A stretch of 15,210 nt of DNA from Jimgerdemannia flammicorona (taxonomy: Eukaryota > Mucoromycota > Endogonomycetes > Endogonales > Endogonaceae), in NCBI GenBank assembly GCA_003990745.1, contig RBNI01003786.1, positions 1-15,210 on the forward strand, given 5' to 3'. Shown one piece after another: positions 9,001 through 15,210 of this stretch (position 1 is its first letter; each line of letters starts with the position of its first letter). The notes under the pieces were generated by a model that did no database searches, was not told the origin of the DNA, and saw nothing but the letters and a program-made list of their open reading frames with translations. A program made the translations under genes and the position numbers.

Positions 9001-9350
9001 AGGGGGGAATGGGACAGGATTTTTAGCCTAGCAGATGGCAGATGGTGGAAATTGGAGAAGAGTGGGACTAGAATGGAGTCTGGGTGTAAAGTGTGGAGAT
9101 AAGGTGATGGTTACTACCCAAGTACTGGGTAGTTTGGTGGTACATGCTGTAGAGGAATGTTATACTCAACTTTCACTCAGGCTACCTTGTGGAGGGGGGG
9201 AACTTTGACTGTGAGGAGTGTTATAATGTGAGACAGGAAGGGGGGTTTGTGCAGATACCAGAATATTGGCTAAGAGAGTGCAAGATACTTGGTAAATTCT
9301 GGTTAGTGGTCAGAAATAGATTGGGAGCTATGTATAGGGGAGATAGTGAG
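6064..9350 (+). pseudogene. LINE copy A ORF2 (endonuclease-reverse transcriptase), 3'-truncated
   Basis: The start ATG at 6064 gives MNIFFLNVNGLQSSVRHQN, an APE-type endonuclease N-terminus. Next come LLQD (about 6163), DFN (about 6450; the Gly before it is Glu) and SDY in place of SDH (near 6718). The RT region in frame 1 contains FLDQKKAYD (about 7852), a damaged PQGDP block and FVDDMVVG (near 8149), so both catalytic Asp codons remain. The finger near 9205-9280 reads CEEC...Y...C, with His changed to Tyr. There are roughly forty stops, a deletion of about 10 bases near 6405, a length change at a TA repeat near 6605, and the end is cut off at about 9344-9350. It is dead. Confidence 0.85.
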
Positions 9351-9354
9351 CCAC

Positions 9355-9532
9355 CTCTTTCCAGTATCATTCAGGTTACACAACCTTTGGAAGACACTTA
9401 CAACATTGTTTTTAAAGAAAAGAGACTAACAACATAGCAACTGACAGGCAATCTGAGGTGCATACTGGGTAGGGTGGCCCAAGCACTTTTGACTGGCAGC
9501 AGGTGGGGAGGGGCTCAGGCCTGGGGGGGGGC
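9355..9532 (+). other. 5' UTR of LINE copy B
   Basis: The stretch is collinear with 2531-2708 of copy A. It ends in a very G-rich segment (runs of G at 9505-9508, 9510-9513, 9523-9531 and 9537-9541) just before and over the first ATG. No TATA box is visible. An ORF from copy A runs through the junction into this UTR, but only by chance. Confidence 0.6.
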
Positions 9533-11452
9533 ATGAGGGGGCTGCTAGTGAGTGGATGTGGAAGGGGTGGAGGTAGTGGCAGAGGCCCAGGATCTGGGAG
9601 GGCGAGCTTCATGGAGATGGTGAAGGGGAGATAGCAGGCATCAGGGCTGGAGGGCTGGCTGAGGAAGGGCAAGGAGACCGAGAAGGCAACAGTGCAGGGG
9701 GGAGCAGCCTTTGGAAGGGGGGGCAGTGGAGCTAAAGGAGTAGTGGCTGGGGGAAGTGTGATTGCTGATGGTGATGGGACTGTCAATCTGGAAAAAAATT
9801 CAGATGTGATGGCAGATGGCAAGGCTGAGCAGCTGAGGCTTAGAAGACAAGGAGATTTGGCAGATAGTGTAATGGGCCTGGTGGTGGCCCTGTTGCTTAA
9901 AAAATCGATCTCGGCATTCACAGTTACACTGTGCTTCTGGGGCTTAGTGATGACAGCAAAAATGGTGCTGGGGCTCATTACTAAGCAGGTGGCAGGAGCT
10001 GCATCAGTGAAGTTTTTGAAGGGACTGGAGGGAGTGAAGGTGGGTTTTGAGGAGGTGGTGCCATTGAAGGAGGCACTGAAGACTGGATTGGTGGTTGGGG
10101 AGGTGTGTATTTTGATGGTACATTGCCTGAAGTGGGATCCCAGGGTGGTCCAACTGCTGGTGAAAGGAGTACCGATGGTGACAGTGATGGAGATGAGAAA
10201 GAGAGTTGAGGATTTCATGGCAGAATATGGAGAGGTGGTGGATATTGGATTCAGGGTCTGGGAAGGGACCTCACTCAGGACTGGTGACATGGATGTGAGG
10301 ATTTGGCTGGCTGGGAAGGAAGCTACTGAGAAGGTGAGGGACTGGCCTTCAGCAATGATCTGGGGAGCAATCTTGTGTAAAGTGACAAGGGTGAAGGGAA
10401 GTGAGGAGGAGGAGGATTTATTGGAAGCACTAGAAGAGTTGGGTGGTACTGTAGAGAGGCAAGTGAAGGCTTAGGAGGTTTTTGTGAAGTTGATGCACTT
10501 GGAGGTGGTGGATGGAAAGTGGATTCGAGTGGCCAAGGAGTAGTGGGAAAGGGCTCAGGGGCATAAGAGACAGAAAGAGCTGCTGGCCAAGCTGGATAAC
10601 AGACCACTGGGGGATGCAAGCAAGGTGAAAGGTACAGGGGGAGCCGAAGTGAGTGTCTGGGCCGGCGAGGGGGAGGGGAAGGACGAGAAGGAGACAGGGG
10701 AGGATAAGGAGAAGCCTAGTAATGACCCATATGCTGATGGTATACTGGAGGTTTGGGAGGAGGACTGAGAGAGCTCCCCTACCCCTACCTCTCTTATCAG
10801 GTGTGACCCAGCTTCCCGAAACAGGGTGGTAGAGGATGTGCCAATGTGAGGGGCCCAGAGGGTGCAATTTGGAGTTCCAGAGGCAGCATATGGGGGACAG
10901 GTGGTGGTGGCTAGAGAGGAGGAACTGGTGGATGTCCCGGAGGTATGGGATGAGTCTGCAAGTACTGGAGCTGATACCACAATGTTGGATGGAGGGAGGC
11001 CAGCGACTCCAGGGGGGAAGGAGGTGGGGAACCTACTTTGGATATACCAGATGATGAATAACCTAGTGGCGGAAGAGTTGGGAGAGGTAGACTTGCGAGT
11101 GATGAGTGATGAGTATTGGGCGAGGATACTGCAGGGAGATGGAGTAATGAAGGCATTGAAGGTGGAAATTCTTGTAGTGTACCTGGAGGAGGAAGGGTAT
11201 GAGGTGAATAAGGAGAGGGAGGCAGAGATAGCAGTCATTGCTGGAGAGAGGGCTGAATACTGCTGGAACAAGCATCATGGACTGCAGCTCTGGCAGGAGG
11301 TATGCCTAGAATACCAAGAGGAGTTCAAGGAGAAGGCAGATGGAGAGATGAATGAACTACTGGCTAGATTGGAGGCTCAGAGGGCAGAAGAGGAGGAGGT
11401 GGCTGCGGAACATAATCTGGACACAGCACAGGAGGAGATGAGCATAGAGTAG
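9533..11452 (+). pseudogene. LINE copy B ORF1: RNA-binding protein of the retrotransposon, five stop codons
   Basis: One frame runs from the ATG at 9533 to TAG at 11450-11452 (639 codons) with no frameshift. Stops lie at 9632 (TAG), 10472 (TAG), 10541 (TAG), 10766 (TGA) and 10847 (TGA). Copy A has Trp (AWKVY) at the 10472 codon. The N-terminus is Gly/Arg-rich (GRGGGSGRGPGSGR). Two blocks look RRM-like, as in Tx1 ORF1 proteins: about residues 135-204 (KMVLGLITK...KFLKGLEGVKV) and about 206-290 (LLVKGVPMVTVMEM...AEYGEVVDIGF). The last 150 residues are acidic and helical, ending in a likely coiled coil. I see no CCHC zinc knuckle. The role, inferred from family knowledge, is binding element RNA in a ribonucleoprotein. 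Because copy A shares the first TAG, translation may really start further in, for example at the ATG at 9809. Confidence 0.78.
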
Positions 11453-12937
11453 TAGAGATTGATTGATAACATAACATATTTCATTATGAACAGTACAACC
11501 AACATTTTTTCTTTAAACATGAATGGGTTATAGGACACTACTCAATGTAGGAACAATTTTACTTAGATGAAGGAATTGGAGGCTGATCTCTTCCTCTTGC
11601 AGGATGTCTGGTATAAGGATGATTCTGATAAGATGGAATGGACAAAGAAATGGAGAGGTGTGGTGATTTGGAAGGACAAGGTTGGGATTTTGGTTTGGAA
11701 AGGCAGAGAGGAGATATAGGATGTAAGGAGCTGGGGAGAGAGACTGGTCTGGAGTGAGTGGATTCATGCAGGCTGGGAGCCAGTTACAGTTGGCTCCTGT
11801 TACTGTCCTGCTGTATGGGGTGAGTATGTAGATTGGGTGAAAGGTTTATAGGAGAGTGGGATCCTTACAGAGGCTGGGGTGGATATGCTTGGGGGAGATT
11901 TCAATATGGTTCGGGATGTACTGTTGGATAGAACAGATGGAGGACAAGGTGCTGAGAGCAGGAGTGGAGGACTGGTGGTATGGGAGGAAGTAGAAAGACT
12001 AAGTGTACTGGTAGACACTGGTAGGGAGTGCTGGGAGAATAGGAGGGTTTATATACATTGGGCAGGGGGCCTGGAGACAAGAATCGACTGGATTTTGATG
12101 GTCAGTTGCTGGGGCCTAGATGTTTGGAAGTCACTGGAGGTGGAATGGTGTCCATGGTCAGATCACTGGGGGCTTTTGGGACAGGGGTGCTTTGGGGGAA
12201 GTGGGGATGGGCCTGGACATTGGTGCCTCAATTCCTCTTTGTTATATGACAAGACCCAGTGGGATGAGTGGGCTAAAGACATTCAGATGAGGGTGGAGAA
12301 CTGGCAGTGGGAAGGTGTCTCAGTTGGGGTTCGGTGGATGAGGATGAAGGAGATGGCCAAGATTTACTGGAGTGAGGCTGGCAAGGAGGCAGAGAAGCAG
12401 AGAAGGTGAAGAGTGTGTTGGGCTTCTATTAGATTGACTAGGCTCCTGGAGGAGTGGGCAAGGCTGATGATGTTGGAGGGGGAAGAAGATTGGAGATTAA
12501 TGAGGGCGAAAATGGAGGTTGGGGAACTACAACAAGTGCTGCAGGAAGAGGAAGAGGCAAGAGTACAGAGCTTGGTGGCATGGCTTCACTAGCAGGATCT
12601 GAAGGAAGGGGAGAGGCCTTCCAAGTTTCTTACAAGGGCCCTTAGGGTGAGATGGATACAGCAATAGTGGGAAGGGGTATTGGACTCAGATGATATATTA
12701 GTGCATGGTGTATAGGACATTCTTGGATTGCTGAAGGAATGATGGAGTGGATTGTAGAGTGAGGAGGAGGGTGGGGCAGATGCTGCTGCCATTGACTGAA
12801 CATTGGAGGATTGGTACCCACCATAAGTCGAGAGGCTAGGTGACCTGGTGATACCTGTACAGGAGGATGAGATCCACCAGGTTCTTGCTGTAACAATGCT
12901 GGGTATGGTACCAGGAGAGGATGGTCTGCTCTGGGAC

Positions 12938-12940
12938 TTT
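12938..12940 (+). other. Frameshift site in ORF2 of copy B
   Basis: Copy B has GACTTTGAAAG where copy A (about 7492-7503) has GACTTTTGAAAG. Upstream, the endonuclease reads in frame 2; downstream, RT and the finger read in frame 1. Copy A keeps one frame across this point, so the loss is in B and not a programmed shift shared by the family. Confidence 0.75.
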
Positions 12941-14649
12941 GAAAGCAAATGGTTAGAGTCCCAGGAGTGATGAGAGAGATGACAGCATTGTGCAGCTTTA
13001 TCCTACAGACAGGGAGGTGGGTGGGAGAGCAGGATCTTGGGCTGGTGACACTGCTTTATAAGAACAAAGGAAGGTAGGAGGATTGGAAGAACTGGCGGCC
13101 AATAATGTTGCTAGATATGGACAGAAAGTTGGTGACTAAGATGGTAGTGGCGAGACTACAGAAGGTGGCCCAGCAAGTCGTGGGGGTTGAGCAGAGGGGA
13201 TTTGTGGGTGGTCGGCTCATCAGGGATGGCACTGTCTGGGTACATGGAGTTATTGAAGGGGCAAGGGCCTGTGGACTGGATGGGCATCTAGTCTTCTTGG
13301 ACCAGGAGAAGGCTTATGACCAGGTGTGATGAGTCTGACTGACAAAAGTTTTGGATAGAATGGGGGTTCCATACCAATTCTGGTTGGCAATGGTCAGCCT
13401 ACTGGAAGGGAGTAGGGCTGCACTCATGTGTAATGGACATAGAAGGGTAGCATTCCCCTTGGGTAGGGGGGTGCCCCAGGGGGACCCACTGTCTCCCATT
13501 TTGTATGCTCTTTCCCTAGAACCCCTTATGGACAGAATTAGGTGGAGGATAGTGGGGCTCTCTGTCTTTGGCATTGGTTGGAAAGTTGGGGCCTTTGCAG
13601 ATGACATGGTGATTGGTTTGAGATTGATTGCTGATGTCAAAGAGCTCAAAAAGACCATGGAGTGGTATGAGGAGAACTCTGGAGCTAAGCTGAATTGGCA
13701 TAAGTGTGAAACAATAGTGCTAGACAATGGCCTAGTAGGAGGGGAGGTTATAGGAACAATCGTCCCCACCAGTGAAGTAGTGTGGTACTTGGACATCTAT
13801 TTGTCAGTCTATGGGTCAGTTCTGCCCAGGATTTGGTGGGAGTAGAGGATTGGAATCTGGGAGGAGGCCCTGTAGAGTTGGGGGGGAAGACAATTTTCTC
13901 TGGCAGGGCGGGTTTTGATTTTGAATGTCTACTGGCTGCCAAAGTTGTGGTATCTGGTATATCATCTGGACTTCCCAGCCTGGGTGGTGAAGAGATTGAT
14001 GATGAAGTCAGCGAAGGGATAGATTTGGGCTGGCAGGTGGAGTCAGATTGGTTGAGAGACCTTGTCCTTATCAGTGATAAGAGGTGGTCTTGGGCTGGTT
14101 GACTTTCCAAAACGGTTACACTGCTTGAGAGTATGGTGGCTAAAGAGGGCAGTGGAATTGAGAGGAGGTGGTTGGGTTCCCCTGCTGCAGAAGATCTGAG
14201 AGAGGTGGTCATTGCCAAGAGGCTCAACTGGCAATCTCCTCTCATTGGTTGGACTTCAGAATACTGAACAACTGTGATATAAGGGATTTTGGTGGGGGAT
14301 AGTGGAGGAGGTGCACCACATTGGAATTTGTTGGCAGGAGAATGAAGGAGAGGTGGTTTGGGACTTGGCGATATAGAGATGGGATCGTATACTGCTGGGT
14401 GGTACTCCTTTAATTGAGTTTGACATTGGTGATGGAATGGAATGCCAAAGGGGACTGGGCCAGGATCTGTGGCCTAGCAGTTGGCAAGGAGTTGGAATTG
14501 GCAAAGAGTGGAACTGGCATGATGTTTGGACCTGGAGTGCCGCAGTGAGAAAGTGGATGCCACCAAAGTACTGGGTGGTCTGGTGGCATATGCTGCAGAG
14601 GAATATAATGCTCAACTTTTGCTTAGGGCATCTTATCATAGGGGGTTGC

Positions 14650-14730
14650 TTTGACTGTGAGGAGTGCCATAATGTAGGGCAGGAGGGGGGTTATGTATAG
14701 ATGCCTGAACATTGGCTAGGAGAGTGTGAG
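14650..14730 (+). other. C-terminal CCHC finger of ORF2, copy B
   Basis: The pattern is C-x2-C-x14-H-x4-C, preceded by YWVVWWHMLQRNIMLNF. This matches the finger found at the ends of L1-type and plant LINE ORF2 proteins (zf-RVT type; family knowledge). An in-frame TAG at 14698 falls between the second Cys and the His. In copy A the His codon is TAT (Tyr), and in copy C a small indel disrupts it. Confidence 0.8.
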
Positions 14731-15180
14731 GTATTGGGGGATTTTTGGCAGGCAATTGGAGAATGCTTGAGAGTATAGCATAGGGGAGATGAAGTATGGA
14801 GAAGGTGGGAGAACTTGAGGGATCAATTGGTAGGGGGGATAGGGAAGGAGTAGCTTACCTTGGGCTGGGCTTTGGCTATTTGGGTGGGGCTGGCCAGTCA
14901 CTGGCTATTTGTTTTTGAGGATGGGAGGAGACAGGGCTTGGGAGACTGATTGTTGTGGTGGCATGGGCTTATAGAAGACACCTTAACAGGTTGGTGACTT
15001 GGTTGAGGGCTGCAGGGTGGTCAGAGGCACTGCTTAGTGGAGAAAATTTGTGGACAGAGTGGGGGGAGAGTTGGAGTAGTTGGTGAAAGGGTGATCTTTA
15101 TTCATGAGAAGGTGGGGAGGGGCCCCCCTATGGAGATTGGGTAGTGGGTGGTGATGATGTATACTTATTCATAGACTGGT

Positions 15181-15186
15181 AATAAA
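15181..15186 (+). terminator. Polyadenylation signal of LINE copy B
   Basis: AATAAA lies about 20 bases before the terminal ACTATAAAA. The same arrangement is seen on the minus strand of copy C, where a real poly(A) tail follows, so this signal is functional in the family sense. Confidence 0.8.
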
Positions 15187-15210
15187 GGTGGAGTCCAAGT
15201 GACTATAAAA

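Larger units (their letters stand above)
2531..9350 (+). mobile_element. LINE copy A: L1/Tx1-type non-LTR retrotransposon, 3'-truncated, interrupted by copy C
   Basis: Copy A aligns with copy B along its length once the 3419-4823 insertion and duplicated site are removed. It begins near CTTTCTCCAGTAATATTCAGG (B: CTCTTTCCAGTATCATTCAGG at 9355). It ends just after ATAGGGGAGAT at about 9344, which matches B at about 14780-14790; about 430 bases of 3' sequence are missing. Order: 5' UTR, ORF1, ORF2. It carries many stops and at least two small indels in ORF2 and has almost no CpG, so it is older or more mutated than B. The loss of its 3' end exactly where B begins suggests that B inserted into it. 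Confidence 0.85.
11486..15144 (+). pseudogene. LINE copy B ORF2: APE endonuclease-reverse transcriptase with CCHC finger, about 29 stops and one frameshift
   Basis: The ATG at 11486 lies 33 bases after the ORF1 stop, in the same frame. Domains in order: endonuclease with LNMNG (about 11513), LLQD (about 11597), GGDFN (about 11891), RIDWIL (about 12082) and WSDHWG (about 12157); linker; RT from about 12850 with LDMDRKLVTK (13108), RGFVGGR (about 13195), FLDQEKAYD (13294), PQGDPLSPILY (about 13474) and FADD (13594-13605); a post-RT region (GGLGLVDFPKRLH); and a finger with Cys at 14656 and 14665, His at 14710 and Cys at 14725. At 12938-12940 one T is missing relative to copy A, moving the frame from 2 to 1. 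Restoring that count gives exactly 1,220 codons to the TAG at 15142, a normal L1-type length. Stops are mostly TAG and TGA at expected Trp/Gln/Arg positions. The RT active-site residues survive. Confidence 0.88.
9355..15210 (+). mobile_element. LINE copy B: near full-length L1/Tx1-type non-LTR retrotransposon
   Basis: About 5.86 kb, from the family 5' start (CTCTTTCCAG) to GACTATAAAA at the window edge, where copy C shows that the poly(A) begins. It contains a 5' UTR, ORF1, a 33-base spacer, ORF2, a short 3' UTR and AATAAA. The two-ORF plan, the APE endonuclease, RT with FADD and the C-terminal CCHC finger match the L1/Tx1 group of LINEs (family knowledge); the exact clade needs a tree. The plus strand is very G-rich and C-poor. 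It keeps clearly more CpG than copy A, mainly in ORF1, so it is probably younger. Confidence 0.88.

Noticed and set aside
9189..9437. An 82-codon open frame across the A/B junction as a new gene
   Set aside because: Its first half is the ORF2 finger of copy A; the second half is the 5' UTR of copy B read through by chance.
9412..10290. Long antisense open frame (about 290 codons, minus strand) over copy B ORF1
   Set aside because: It mirrors the sense RRM-like region, is rich in Ser/Pro/Leu/Thr low-complexity sequence, and results from the G-rich sense strand lacking antisense stops. The sense frame has family similarity and the matching copy A.
10555..11271. Antisense open frame of about 240 codons
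   Set aside because: Same cause: shadow of ORF1 of copy B. Copy A does not keep it open.
12938..12940. Programmed frameshift between endonuclease and RT
   Set aside because: Copy A reads through the same place in one frame, so the shift is a one-base loss in B.
9533..15144. Reassigned stop codons (TAG and/or TGA read as an amino acid)
   Set aside because: The stops in B align with Trp, Gln, Arg and Leu codons in copies A and C, differ between copies, and occur with frameshifts and lost catalytic residues. That is decay, not a genetic code change.
1..15210. tRNA, rRNA or other structural RNA genes
   Set aside because: No cloverleaf with a TTCGA-type loop or conserved rRNA word was found by eye on either strand.

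Overview
The window is eukaryotic repeat DNA with no host gene that I can recognise. It is built from retrotransposon copies in several stages of decay. A filamentous fungus is the best guess, because heavily mutated LINEs and LTR elements sit beside an AT-rich tract and nonsense changes follow a C-to-T/G-to-A pattern. That is an inference; nothing here fixes the species.

Layout. Positions 2-433 hold the end of an unrecognised reading frame with an acidic tail and one in-frame TGA. A purine-rich tract (461-469) and a probable long terminal repeat of an LTR retrotransposon follow (about 470-1818). The LTR has a TATA box, an AATAAA signal and several families of short tandem repeats, and it keeps many CpG sites. 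From 1819 to 2530 the DNA turns AT-rich. This stretch holds a primer-binding-site-like sequence, a 51-bp tandem repeat, and a second, decayed copy of the LTR end and leader at 2213-2300.

From about 2531 to the end, everything is one LINE family present as three copies. Copy A (about 2531-9350, + strand) has a 5' UTR, ORF1 and ORF2 but lacks roughly the last 430 bases. Copy C (3419-4809, - strand) is a 5'-truncated 1.39-kb insertion inside ORF1 of copy A; it has a 56-nt poly(A) tail and is flanked by a 14-bp target-site duplication. Copy B (about 9355-15210, + strand) starts where copy A stops and runs to the edge of the window, which falls in the first bases of its poly(A) tail. It looks full length.

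The family has two ORFs. ORF1 (639 codons in B) has a Gly/Arg-rich N-terminus, two RRM-like blocks and an acidic helical C-terminus. ORF2 (1,219 codons in B once one missing base is allowed for) has an APE-type endonuclease, a reverse transcriptase with FADD and a C-terminal CCHC finger. This is the L1/Tx1-type plan. ORF1p would bind the RNA; ORF2p would nick the target and reverse-transcribe. All three copies carry many stop codons and cannot encode intact proteins. B is the best preserved: ORF1 has five stops and no frameshift; ORF2 has one frameshift and about 29 stops.

I found no clear previously undescribed system. The points most worth checking are the nested insertion history, the TAG-heavy pattern of nonsense mutation at Trp codons, and an Asp in place of the catalytic Glu of the endonuclease in both copies.
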